DNA from: Flammulina velutipes
Lineage: Eukaryota > Basidiomycota > Agaricomycetes > Agaricales > Physalacriaceae
NCBI GenBank assembly: GCA_011800155.1
Contig: CM022374.1
Span: forward strand, 806,001 to 870,000
DNA: 64,000 nt
Reading direction: 5' to 3'
A program made the translations under genes and the position numbers. Below, one piece after another: positions 44,783-55,200 of the stretch. The notes under the pieces were generated by a model. The model saw nothing but the letters and a program-made list of their open reading frames with translations, was not told the origin of the DNA and ran no database searches. The number at the start of each line of letters is the position of its first letter. Within the stretch, counting starts at the first letter, position 1.

Positions 44783-45053
44783 TACCTCGAATGTGTAAAG
44801 AGCTGGAGGCTCAGGAATATTCAACATCAACTTCGTTGATGTGATTAGTTTTGTGCTGGCAGACGATGAGAAGAGACGTGGGTGTATTGTTTATGACAAC
44901 GTTTCTGATAGCTGGCCTACTTGTAAGAACTATTCTATATTACAATCAATGTACGATGCCTCTATCTCACTCTATTTTTGGACATAAGTTACCTTGAGTG
45001 GCGAGATATAGTTGCGTGGGAAATCCGCTCTGATCACCTTTCTCTTGATTGTC

Positions 45054-46445
45054 ATGCAAAGTCAACTAAGTCTCGACGACTACCGACGTTATGGACGACA
45101 AATGATACTCGATGGCTTTGGGTTGCAAGGTATGTCTTATCATACAGAATACAGTAAACATCTGACTGGAATACCCAGCACAGGCCAATTAAAAGTACAG
45201 GCCTCGTCCGTCGTAGTCGTCGGCGCAGGCGGCCTGGGATGTCCTGCTCTCCAGTATCTCGCCGCTGCTGGTTTTGGTGAGAAAACGCGCTATCGTGCAT
45301 TACCGTCCACCTCAAGCGACACCCAGGAAGAATCGGCATCATCGACCACGACGTCGTCGAGCTTTCCAACCTCCAAAGACAGATCCTGCACAGCGAAGCC
45401 ACAGTGGGCATACACAAGGCTGTATCTGCGGCGCAGGCCTTGATGAAGTGCGTTTCTTTGCACCTGAGGTTTTCTGTTCTGATTATTATCGTACAGATTG
45501 AACTATCAGTTGAACTTTGATATTATCACCAAGGCTATAACGTCTGATAACGCACTGGACCTACTCAAGCCCTACGACGTCGTCCTAGACTGCACTGACA
45601 ACGCCCCCACCCGTTATCTACTTTCCGATACCTGTGTCGCCCTCGGGATCCCTCTTGTGAGCGGTGCCGCCCAAAAATTCGAAGGTCAACTCTGCGTCTA
45701 CAACCTCACGCCAACAACGCCATGCTACCGCTGTCTCTTTCCCTCACCTCCCGCCCCAGAGACAATGGGCACCTGCGAAGAGACCGGCATTCTAGGCGCG
45801 GTGACTGGCGTCATAGGGAACATGCAGGCTCTCGAGGCCATAAAAATCGTAACGGGACTCTACAAGGAACAAGAAAAGCCCGCGATGCTCATTTTCAACG
45901 CGCTCAGTCCTACGATGTTCAGAACTATCAAGCTGAGGTCGCGAAAGGACGATTGTGCCGCGTGCGGGAAGGAGGGCAAGCGGGTGGGAGAGATCAAAGA
46001 CGTGGATTACGTTCAATTCTGTGGAGGGCCCACACCGGACTGGGTGACCCGCGGGATGGCGGATGGAGGTGCAGATAGACGGATATCTGTACAGGAGCTC
46101 AATGAAGCCGACAAGGGTAGCTTCAACGTTATAGACGTACGGCCGCGGACGGAGTTTGGGATATGTGCTCTTCCTGGTTCAATCAGTAAGCAAGGGGTTT
46201 CCAAGAGGCTTCCTCTAGATTGCTAACAGATCTCAGATATTCCGTTAAAGGAGCTCGTCGCAGACCCAGCGTTTCATCTACCTAAGAGTGGACATACGTA
46301 CGTCGTGTGTCGATTAGGGAACGACTCGCAAATTGCTGCGGATGCATTGCGTTCGGTGTGTCCCGCCGACGTAACAGTCAAAGACGTTGTTGGAGGATTG
46401 CGCGCATGGTCGAAGAATATAGACCATTCATTTCCTGTTTATTAG
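45054..46445 (+). CDS. UBA4: UBA4/MOCS3: URM1-activating and sulphur-transfer enzyme
   Basis: E1-like enzyme that adenylates and thiocarboxylates URM1 (tRNA 2-thiolation, urmylation) and, in its MOCS3 role, the molybdopterin synthase small subunit. Five exons give about 395 residues. ThiF/MoeB domain: [72 protein letters not shown]. Zinc ligands are CYRC and CAAC. The catalytic Cys segment is [18 protein letters not shown]. The C-terminal rhodanese domain carries [22 protein letters not shown] and the active site VVCRLGNDS. The model starts at ATG 45054 ([10 protein letters not shown]), which leaves almost no N-terminal helix compared with many homologues; an unseen upstream exon is possible. 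Confidence 0.92.
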
Positions 46446-46546
46446 TCGAATGAATATTTTTCCCCGTTCGAACACGATAGGATGACAGGTGCAAAGAGTA
46501 GTTATCGACTGATAGGATGTACAAAGTTATTTCTCTGTATAGACAA

Positions 46547-47478
46547 TCAGAGGGTTGGTGAAGGAGTTTCTAGAAGACACGTACTGCCTAACTTGAGCCA
46601 TTTGGGTATTTTCTTTTCTCCGGTTCCACTAGAGCTCAACAAAAGCTTTGAGTCCTTGGAGTTGTCTGAAGCTGGTACTTGATCTTCGATTGGTGGTGGT
46701 TTGGGTAGATCGACGGCTTGTTGCATGACGGACCCGATGAGAGGCGCTGGTACGCTGGCATCTATATAGATATTAGGACGGGTTAGGTCAATGGACGGTT
46801 TGCAGGCATACGGTTGAGTGAATCATCCTCGAAGCGCAGTAGTAGGACGGAGGACGGGGCTAGGTGTAGCTGTGCCAATGTCAGATCTCGTACTTTCGGA
46901 TCGGAGACCTTGAGATCTTGTCGAGGTGGTTGATCTAAGGTGTGTAAGGATTTACGTTGAAAGGATAAGACGAATACGCACATAGAATGAATTTTATAGG
47001 TTTAACGTCCTCCCGCAGCAGTTCCCTGACAAAGGCGTACACCGAACGTATCTTGCTCGTCGATGGGAAGACCTTCTCCAATTGTGTCCGGTCAGTGAAC
47101 CGCACTCTTATCGTTGTCTGCACCTCGTCAACGTCGTACAGAATTGGAAAAGAAGGACGCGTACGTTTGGCCATCTATCCCGCTTAGCCTGTTCCTCTGC
47201 CTCGCGCGATGCTTTCAGCCGGAGCGGTGCGTTTGTCAGATTCTGCGTTCGCGCAGCTAGCTGGGACTGCGCAGATTTGAGATCAGAGGAGGTCGGCGTG
47301 AAGTAGTCGTCCGGGAGGGCTGGGTGGCGTTTGAGCGTGAACGGTGCGCTCGAGGGGATGGCCACGTACGCGGTGGGGTGATCAGTGCTGATTCTGAAGG
47401 CTTGTACACTTTGTACGAAGGTTCTTGAGATGGTGGCTCAACGGTGGGCGTCGAGGACGAAGCTTCGGATTCAGACAT
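46547..47478 (-). CDS. UBX-domain protein of the TUG/ASPSCR1 type (apparent frameshift)
   Basis: Cofactor of the Cdc48/p97 ATPase. Exons from ATG 47478 (MSESEASSS) to TGA 46547. After YKVYKPSESAL comes HPALPDDYFTPTSSDLKSAQ, REAEEQAKRDRWPNT, the UBX domain TIRVRFTDRTQLEKVFPS, SVYAFVRELLREDVKPIKF, YQPPRQDLKV, LTLAQLHLAPSSVLLLRF, and a tail ending in KKIPKWLKLG. Domain order and tail match fungal relatives of mammalian TUG, minus its N-terminal ubiquitin-like domain. Between SESAL and the PAYVAIPSS-like region (about 47360-47380) the frame has to change by one base or through a very short intron. The final exon boundary near 46575 is also uncertain. Role in membrane traffic is inferred from the family. 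Confidence 0.8.
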
Positions 47479-47979
47479 GGTGGTGGTGAGAAAGCAAGTA
47501 TGATTAGACGCCGTGCTACGATACATGTACGAACAGATATAATTGGCACAACAGCCGCCGTATGAACTCCGTAGGAAATCTGGAAAATGGTTAGTTACAA
47601 GTCGAGAAAGCAAGTAAAGAGTTCAGCGAAAAAAGTTGTCTCATACTGTCCATCCCAGAACCGCTGGCGAGCGGTTCCTTTGGTGTGAGATTGACAGCGG
47701 TCGAACGCAAATTACAATAGTACCATCATGTAAAGCAAAGAAAGAGAAAGAGACTCACAATTAACGACAGTGGTCCTAGTAGATGGTAGAGCGTTGTCGA
47801 ATTGCGCAATTTTAATGTTTACTGTGTTTACACTTGTTGCTCAGTGGACGTTGATCGTGCGCCACATCCAAACTCTCCTAGCTACTTTTCAAATATTTCC
47901 CCAGAATTCCGTATGTTCGTGATACTCTCTGAGATCATAAAAATTCCAGCTAATATCATTCAGCTAGACAGACAACGGA
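47479..47979. promoter_or_regulatory. Divergent promoter region, UBX gene / F-box family B member 1
   Basis: 500 bp. Near the F-box gene it carries the block TGTTGCTCAGTGGAC (about 47835-47849) followed by the octamer TGCGCCAC (47858-47865), then a 5'-UTR intron (GTATGT at about 47910, branch-like AGCTAAT, CAG at about 47963). The same block, spacing and intron recur before the next F-box gene. Confidence 0.55.
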
Positions 47980-49608
47980 ATGGATTCCGCCTTGCATCGC
48001 GAAATGCATCGTAGAGGGGATTGCTTGACGACTACAGCTCGCACGTCGATCTCCTCGACCCTCGACAACCTGGTCAGACAACAGAAAACACTGGAGGACG
48101 AAATCGACCAGAAGACGGATATGCTGAGGATAGTCAAGGCCGCCATCTCCTTAAAGACTGCCCTTCTCGCGCCCATACGCTCGGTACCCCGCGAGATACT
48201 ATCTCACATCTTCTCCCTGGCCAGGGAGGACTATATCTCAGTATTTTATGACGACACCCTCATCGTCATCGGGCAAGTCTGCAAGCTGTGGCGCTCCTTG
48301 ACGCGCTCAACTCCGACCCTATGGGCAGATCTACGCGTAAGCATAGATATCCACAGGCCGCGGAATGCGCATCTTCGAATCAACAATATCACCCAACGCG
48401 CCTTGGTTCTCTCCGAGCCCCTCCCACTCGATATAACCGCCGTTTTTTCTGGCTACATCCCACACGATGCACTGAACGTACAATACGTCGAAATAGATGT
48501 ACCACAGGTGGTGGATTTGATTACCCACCATCTATCTCGTTGGCGGTCACTAGATTTCAACGGGTCGTTCGAAGAGTTGAGTAGGATCATCCAAAAGGCG
48601 AAGGACGCCAAGATGAAGTTCACAAAACTGAAGGCACTCAAACTCTTCTGCAACGGGGACATTCCTGAGTTACTAGACCCCAGGTCTGCTGGCTTTTCAA
48701 GCGTCTCTCTACTTGAGACCAACTTCTCTCCGGAAATCGTCACAACCGAATGGACAAACCTCACTTCGTTCTCTGGACTCTTCTACAGTCGTTCGTCCTG
48801 CTACGATTTCCTCCTCAACGCTACACGTCTCTCCCATATCCATATACGTCATATTTCTGCAGGCGATGACCAAGTACGGCAACGGGGCATCCTCACTCTT
48901 CCGAACGTTCAAAGCCTCGCCATCTCAGAATGTGTTCTTCCTCAAATCATAGACGACCTATGCCTGCCAAACCTCGAGGAGCTTAAAATCGAAGACGGTG
49001 ACCTTTTTCACCGCGATTTAGAACGTTCTATTACATGGGGAGATGCATGTCGCATCACCAGCAAGCCGGCGCGCGTCGTCGAAAACTTGATAATTCGCTC
49101 GGGGTGCGCTCTTCGTGCTCTATCGATGGACGACTTGATGAGTTTTGATCGTTGTGTCCCACTCCTTGAGGCCTGCTCCCCTTCCCTCACGAAGCTGACG
49201 CTCTTGTTCTACACCGAGGTTGGCGAGGATCTTGGTCCTATCTTCACGGCGCTCACAGTTTCCAATGGCTCCGCCCTCCTTCCCCGCCTGTCGGAGCTTT
49301 CCATAGAAGCAATACGTGGCTTGGAGAGCGACATCCAGATAGGGAGTTGTCTGGATACGATGATCCAGTCGCGGCACGCGTCGAGCGACATAGCGAATTT
49401 GACAAAGCTGCGGCTGCGCTTGGAAGATATACACTCTCTGTCGACGTTTCTTTCGGATGACGTCTCACAGTCAGTTTGGCATGCTTCGGGGCTGATGATG
49501 ACCTTGTTGAAGTTGGAAAAGGACGGATTACAGGTTGATTGGAAAAGGGATGCAATGGATCTCATGGAGAAGGGAAGGATGTTCGCAAAGGCAGTTTCTT
49601 GCACGTGA
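47980..49608 (+). CDS. F-box protein, family B, member 1
   Basis: Single-exon F-box protein of 542 residues from ATG 47980 (MDSALHREMHRRGD). A short coiled coil (LDNLVRQQKTLEDEIDQKTDML) precedes the F-box: LLAPIRSVPREILSHIFSLARE, then VIGQVCKLWRSLTRSTPTLWADLRV. The C-terminal two-thirds is an LRR-like region, for example MKFTKLKALKLFC, LTSFSGLF, LPNVQSLAISECVLPQIIDDL and LPNLEELKIEDGD. Predicted SCF substrate adaptor. The coiled coil plus F-box architecture is the common Agaricomycete type. Its tandem partner follows at 49.85 kb with the same layout. Confidence 0.9.
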   Translation: MDSALHREMHRRGDCLTTTARTSISSTLDNLVRQQKTLEDEIDQKTDMLRIVKAAISLKTALLAPIRSVPREILSHIFSLAREDYISVFYDDTLIVIGQVCKLWRSLTRSTPTLWADLRVSIDIHRPRNAHLRINNITQRALVLSEPLPLDITAVFSGYIPHDALNVQYVEIDVPQVVDLITHHLSRWRSLDFNGSFEELSRIIQKAKDAKMKFTKLKALKLFCNGDIPELLDPRSAGFSSVSLLETNFSPEIVTTEWTNLTSFSGLFYSRSSCYDFLLNATRLSHIHIRHISAGDDQVRQRGILTLPNVQSLAISECVLPQIIDDLCLPNLEELKIEDGDLFHRDLERSITWGDACRITSKPARVVENLIIRSGCALRALSMDDLMSFDRCVPLLEACSPSLTKLTLLFYTEVGEDLGPIFTALTVSNGSALLPRLSELSIEAIRGLESDIQIGSCLDTMIQSRHASSDIANLTKLRLRLEDIHSLSTFLSDDVSQSVWHASGLMMTLLKLEKDGLQVDWKRDAMDLMEKGRMFAKAVSCT

Positions 49609-49850
49609 GAGGTGTGGGCCACATTCGTGACTTTGGCGTTAGTATGTACTGGTAGCTGGACACTACCGGAGATCTTTAGATAGAAATTTTATTATCTGTA
49701 TTTGCACCTGTTGCTCAGTGGACTTCGGCGAGGCGCCACGCGAAAAAAATGGTGCCTTCTTTCCAGACTTTGTCGTTCAAAATTCCTTATGTATGTGATA
49801 CGTATCATACGAACTCGAGCTAACATTTTTTCAGCGAAACAGATAGAAAG

Positions 49851-51512
49851 ATGACTTCCGCCATGTATCTTGAGATGTATCGTCGGGGAGATTTCTTGCC
49901 TCGCACGTCGATCGTCTCGCGCCGAGATACTCTGCTCGAACAACAGGAGACATTGAAAAACGATATCAGCGACAAGATGGAGGCACTGAGGGCGGTCGAA
50001 GCCACACTCTCCTTTGATGCCGCCTTTCTCGCGCCCATTCGGTCGGTACCCCTCGAGATACTCTCTCATATCTTCTTCTTGGCCAGGGAGGACTATACCT
50101 CAGTGCTGTTTGACGACATCCTCATTGTCATTGGACAAGTCTGCAAGCTGTGGCGTACCCTCACACGCTCAACTCCCACGCTCTGGGCAGATCTACGTAT
50201 ATGCATCGACGAGTCTAGGCCGCAAAACACCCGCCTCCAAATCGATAACGTTATTCAACGCGCTTGCGCGCTCATCCGGCGCTCTCCGTTAGACTTAACT
50301 GTCGTACTTCCCCACGACTTCGTCGGGAGCCAGCGATATGTGAAACAGAATACATCAGCAGTGGTGGATCTGATAATGGCTCAACTATACCGTTGGAGGT
50401 CTCTGGACTACGATGGGTCGTTCATATACTTGGAAAGGATTATTCAAAAAGCAAATGGCTGCAAGTTAGAGCTTCCTCAGCTGGAGACATTGAGGCTCTG
50501 TTGCACACTCAGCGGCGTCGAGCAGTCCCAAATAGACAACGCCACAGCCTCAGTGTCAGCCGGTTTCTCAAATCTCACAAGACTTGAAACAAATTTTCCT
50601 CCCGATTTGATGACTGCTACATGGCCAAAACTTACCTCCTTCTCTGGCCCATTCTTCAACAGTTCTTCTTGCTATGATTTCCTCAAAAATTCTTTATGCC
50701 TTTCGCGCATAACTATCACATGCATGGGTGTTCCTCTAGGAAATAGCGGGGCACAAACACGAAGTGTCTTAATCCTTCCAAATGTCGAAAAGCTCACTGT
50801 CTCAGACTGTGTTATTGTCCAAATCCTGGACGACCTCAGCCTCCCGTGGCTCAAGGAGCTTACAATTCAAAGCATGGAGGCCACGCACAGTGACGAAGGA
50901 GTCGGTGACCCGCCATCACCACCACTGGCATGTCTTGCTACCACTGGCAATCAGCCAGCGCTCGCCATTCAAAGCCTTATAGTGCGCTCGAGGTGTAACC
51001 TGGGTATTTTATCCCTGGACGACTACATGGATTTCGACCAATGCGTCCCGCTTCTCGAGCTTTGTTCGTCCAGTCTCACAACGCTGGATCTCACCTTTGA
51101 CTGCTTCGACGGCAATGATGTTGCGCTTTTCTTCGGAGCGCTCGTTGCCTCTAATGGCTCTTCTCTCCTTCCACAATTGTCGGACCTTTCTATCAAAACA
51201 AGGCGCGGTCTTTCGTCGTCCTCGAGCGTTATTTCCATGGGAGGCTGGTTGGACAAGATACTCTGGTCGCGGCGAGACTCGGGGGATGTGGTGAATTTGA
51301 CAAAGCTGTACTTGCGCACAGACGAGTGGAACTCTATAGGTGTGCTTCACGAAGGAGAATTCCGCTTTGAGCTGGATTGGCACGCGGCTTCAGCGCTTGT
51401 GATGAGCTTGTTGGAGCTTGAGAAGGAAGGATTGAAAGTGGACTGGAAAAGAGGCAGGGATAATACAGATATTATGGAGCACGAACGCCAGTTTTTAGCC
51501 ACCATTTCTTGA
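49851..51512 (+). CDS. F-box protein, family B, member 2
   Basis: Single-exon paralogue of the preceding gene, 553 residues from ATG 49851 (MTSAMYLEMYRRGDF). N-terminal coiled coil (LEQQETLKNDISDKMEALRAVEA) then F-box: FLAPIRSVPLEILSHIFFLARE, VIGQVCKLWRTLTRSTPTLWADLRI. LRR-like body: LPQLETLRLCC, LTSFSGPFF, LPNVEKLTVSDCVIVQILDDL and LPWLKELTIQS. Same predicted role as SCF ubiquitin-ligase adaptor. Its promoter repeats TGTTGCTCAGTGGAC at 49709-49723 and GGCGCCAC at about 49732-49739, with a GTATGT...AGCTAAC...CAG intron just before the start. The promoter and 5' UTR were therefore duplicated with the gene. Confidence 0.9.
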   Translation: MTSAMYLEMYRRGDFLPRTSIVSRRDTLLEQQETLKNDISDKMEALRAVEATLSFDAAFLAPIRSVPLEILSHIFFLAREDYTSVLFDDILIVIGQVCKLWRTLTRSTPTLWADLRICIDESRPQNTRLQIDNVIQRACALIRRSPLDLTVVLPHDFVGSQRYVKQNTSAVVDLIMAQLYRWRSLDYDGSFIYLERIIQKANGCKLELPQLETLRLCCTLSGVEQSQIDNATASVSAGFSNLTRLETNFPPDLMTATWPKLTSFSGPFFNSSSCYDFLKNSLCLSRITITCMGVPLGNSGAQTRSVLILPNVEKLTVSDCVIVQILDDLSLPWLKELTIQSMEATHSDEGVGDPPSPPLACLATTGNQPALAIQSLIVRSRCNLGILSLDDYMDFDQCVPLLELCSSSLTTLDLTFDCFDGNDVALFFGALVASNGSSLLPQLSDLSIKTRRGLSSSSSVISMGGWLDKILWSRRDSGDVVNLTKLYLRTDEWNSIGVLHEGEFRFELDWHAASALVMSLLELEKEGLKVDWKRGRDNTDIMEHERQFLATIS

Positions 51513-51610
51513 ATAGAGCCATGGCGCCACACTCGTGACTTTGGCGTGACCGTTACCTGTATGACTCAGCAGCACAGTATGCACTTGTTTGTCTCTCCCG
51601 GTGTGGCGAG

Positions 51611-51766
51611 TTAAACGGTCCCGCCATTACCGCTGTGCTCGACGACGCCGCCGACGTTTAACTGCTTGTCTTTCTTCTCACTATACGCTTCGCGAGAGTA
51701 CGAAATCAAGTCATCTTCGCCACTAGACGCATCGCCAAGTTTCCCGGTCGAATTTGGAGCAGACAT
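51611..51766 (-). CDS. Small hydrophilic protein, 51 residues
   Basis: Intronless ORF from ATG 51766 (MSAPNSTGKLGDASSGED) to TAA 51611. It is hydrophilic, with a DLISYSREAYSEKKDKQLNVGG core and a Gly-rich end (VVEHSGNGGTV). No domain is recognised and there is no signal peptide. Support comes from composition and from its position: its start lies 55 bp from the divergent start of the DDT/PHD gene. It could be a small regulator or a chance ORF. Confidence 0.45.
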   Translation of the reverse strand: MSAPNSTGKLGDASSGEDDLISYSREAYSEKKDKQLNVGGVVEHSGNGGTV

Positions 51767-51821
51767 TCTCGGCGAGGCGTAACACACTGGACATAAAGAC
51801 AGTCGTATTCCTTGCGCCACG
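51767..51821. promoter_or_regulatory. Very short divergent promoter with TGCGCCAC octamer
   Basis: Only 55 bp separate the start of the small minus-strand ORF from ATG 51822 of the DDT/PHD gene. The octamer TGCGCCAC sits at 51813-51820, ending one base before that ATG. The two 5' leaders must overlap or be extremely short if both genes are real. Confidence 0.4.
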
Positions 51822-54800
51822 ATGCCTCGTCGCACCTCAGCCCCAACGACGACTGCAAGCGAAGAAAAAGCGTCGTCGATACTGTCTACGACGCCTGCTG
51901 GCGCCTCCTCATTGTCGCCGGAAATCCAGACACTCAGGACGCATTGGAAATGGGCAGCGTTCAGCCAGTTCTTCTACATCTTCTCACCGCTGCTAGCCAT
52001 GGACGACGTGTCTCTAAATGTGCGCTATCCATTTCCCCCATCCTGCTCGCTACTTGCTAACGACGTCCGTGAACTTGCAGGACATCGAAGACGATCTCGC
52101 CAGCGGAAATAACATCCATCTACCCCGCATCATGCAGAGGCTCCTCTACACACTCTCCTACGACCGCAAAGTCTCGTAAGCATCCTTGCCTTGTTATACA
52201 CGTCCGACGTCGCGTATTAATCGCGTCGCAGCGCCGACAATTGGCAAACGGCCCTACGAAAGCAATACTACAAACGCGACCCGGAAGCCAATCCAATCGG
52301 TCCCGACCCCGACTATCTCGACTTCAAGACCTCCCGCAGAGCCACGTCTCTAGCCACGTCAGAGGCTGAACCTCACTGGCGAGACAGCGAACGCCCGGTC
52401 AAGCTTGAGACACCAGCGCCGAACGGCGTAATTGACGAGAAAGATGCTGTACGCCCCAGCGAAGCACCAGAAGCCCCGGATGATATCGCCGACGCAGAGA
52501 ATGGCGTCGTTGAAGAGCCCAAGGACTGGCTGAACCTCACCATGCTCGAAAAACTAGATTCTATACACCTCTTGATGGAATGGCAGTTCCAGAATGTGAC
52601 CCGCCTGCGTACACTCATGAAATCAGACGACGAATATGCTACTTGGGTGAGTCGCCTCTGATCTCCGCCACAATATCTCATCATTGTCATTCAGCGAATT
52701 GAACCTGTTGGCTACGACGCCAAATCAAACTCCTACTGGTTAATCGGAGGTCAGTCAACCCCATTGGTCCTACTGGCATATCCTTACACATTTTAGAGCG
52801 ATTGTGGATCCAACGCTCGCCTCCGAAGCCTCCAAGAGGATCTAAAGCCTTGAAGCGGAAGCGGCCTCCACCAAAAGCTTCTAGCAAGAAAGCGATTCAT
52901 TCCACCAAACGTGCTCGTCTGGAGAAGGCGCCTCCTCAGGCCAAAGGCAAAGGCAAAGCGCCTCCAGTCGAGGAACCTAAATCACGACGCCACGGCCGAG
53001 CAGCGAAAGCACAAGCCAAGCTCAAACTCGATGCACAGGCGAAAGAGCTAGATGAGCTCAACCGACAGGCCATGGAACTTGCGAGAGAAGACGCAGGGCT
53101 ACGGTCGTCTACTCGTCGCCAAGGTGGCTCATCACCGTCCAAGAATACCACACCGCATCCTCTCCGTACACGCGCCAGTGGCAGACTCCGAGGTGCTGAG
53201 AACAATGATGATAGCGATGCGGAATGGCAGGCTGTACCTGATGATTGGCTAGGAAAACAAAGGAAGCGGGGAGCTCCCAGTGAAGCGAGCAGTGTAAGTG
53301 AGCTCACGGAGTTGAGCGAGAGTGAGAGTGAAGAGGACGAGAAAGAGGACGAGAAAGAGGATGAGGATGAAAACGAAGAGATGAACGAAGATGAGGCGGA
53401 GGAGGACGAACCGGACGAACCGGAAGACGGAGAGCAACAACCAGAGTCAATTCCTGTTGACTTTGTTGAATGGGAAACGGTATGTAGCGTGTTTTCCTGA
53501 GATTTCTTTCTGACGCTTTATAGATATGTGTTACTCTACAAGAATGGGAAACGATCGCCCAGCGTTGGGAGAGTGCCACACATTACAGCGAGAAGGCGTT
53601 TTACAAGAACCTCACTAAGAACATTGTACCTATCATTACGGAGGAGCTTAGAGTTCGTCTTCGTTGTTCCTTAGTCTTTACTTGGCTAATCTTGTTAATA
53701 GGAACAAGAACGGAAGAAAGTGAAATTACAGGTCGTTGAAGTTGTAACTCATCGGAAGCGTTCATCTCGACTAGCCGTTAAAGAGTCCCTCAAAGAAGAG
53801 GCTCAACAAGTTGCTAAGAAGAAGACCGATGAAGTAGAGAGGAATAGCCGCGCAAAACGAGCTGAAGCTCGCCAGCAAAAAGAGGAAGAATCTCGGGCTC
53901 GTCGGGAGGCAGAGAGGGAGGAACGCAAGCGAGATCAAGCAGATGATTCTTATGAAGAAGAGGAAGAGAAGTATGTTTACCTCGTTACTTGTTGGACATG
54001 TTTCTAACCTGCCGATCAGTGAGGACGTTGACGTTGACAGTCAAACCCCGCCACCGCCCAAAGTGCAAACCAATGGTCGCTCTTCCCGCTCTAAAACCAA
54101 AAGCCAACTTCCCGCCCATAGTCGCTCAAAGAACGGTGCTCGAACTCCTGTCGAGGGCGATTGGGAGGTAGATTGCGAAATCTGCCAACGCTACGGTGTT
54201 AACATTGTACGTTTATCAGCTCAATTTCCTCCTTCTTTCTCAGCCATTATGGCAGGATGGTGAAAAGCAATTGGTATCCTGCAATTCCTGTGGAAAGTGG
54301 CAACACATACAATGCCATAACACGGCTGATCAGCGCCGTGGTCTGACAATCCGCAACTGGAAGACGGTCGACTTTTTCTGCAAACGATGTCTACATTCTA
54401 GCACTCGCTTGCCGAATGGTAACTTCGCTCTTCAAACTAGTGTGCAACAGTACTCGGCGTCGTATGCGCCCCCGCACAATACCCATTCCTCTTCGTCGTC
54501 TTATCCCTCTCTCGCTGCACCCGACCCCTACGCTGGACATGTATCACAATCTCATTCAAGATCTTACGGCTACCAGGCTCCGGATCCTCGAACGAATGGA
54601 CACAGTGTTGCGATGTACGCGCAAAGCCAAGGTCAACCATCCCAGTCGTCGCGGCCTATATCGTTCACGCACTATCAACCGCAACAGCGGGGCTTCTCGC
54701 AGTATCCGGGCCATACGCAGTCATACGGCCAGATGGCGTCGTCTTCCACTACAGCGCAATACGGTCATTCATATTCGGACTCCAATGGCTACGCCAACTA

Positions 54801-54994
54801 CAATGTATGTCATCTTCTCAGAGGTTCCCTCGTAGGCTGACAGACAGCAGCGATCTATACCCAATGGCAGACCGGCTGCGGCAGAGTATGCTTCAGCGTA
54901 CCCACCTCCTGCGGACCCTCATAGAGGATATTCAGAGTCTTGGCCTCAACGGCTTCCAGACACGTATGCAGCTAGCTACAGACAAAACTCTTAA
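51822..54994 (+). CDS. DDT-domain and PHD-finger chromatin protein (RSF1/CECR2-like)
   Basis: Nuclear protein of about 880-900 residues, with about nine short introns, from ATG 51822 (MPRRTSAPTTTAS). The N-terminal DDT-like part reads IQTLRTHWKWAAFSQFFYIFSPLL, DIEDDLASGNNIHLPRIMQRLLYTL, and later LEKLDSIHLLMEWQ with WRIEPVGYDAKSNSYWLIG, the WHIM-type element of ISWI-partner proteins. A long basic and acidic disordered region follows (KALKRKRPPPKASSKK, ESESEEDEKEDEKEDE), then a Glu/Arg coiled coil (REQERKKVKLQVVE, AEREERKRDQ). The PHD finger is CEICQRYG, VSCNSCGKWQHIQC and FFCKRC. The Gln/Tyr/Ser-rich C-terminus ends at TAA 54992-54994. Likely accessory subunit of an ISWI-type remodeller; partner unknown. 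Confidence 0.87.
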
Positions 54995-55200
54995 TCTTAA
55001 TTAGAAGTATTTATCCTTTTGTTTATTCTTTTTGTTATCTTTTATGTTGTAGATGTACGTATACTGTCGGATGGCCACACGATCCGAAGGAGGATGGTGT
55101 GCTGAAATGTGCACCTCTCGTGTTATCTGTGCTCGACATTGTCTTAGTCTAGAGGTGTAAGACAAAGAAGGTGGCATGTTATTGTAAGAATTACAAAGTG

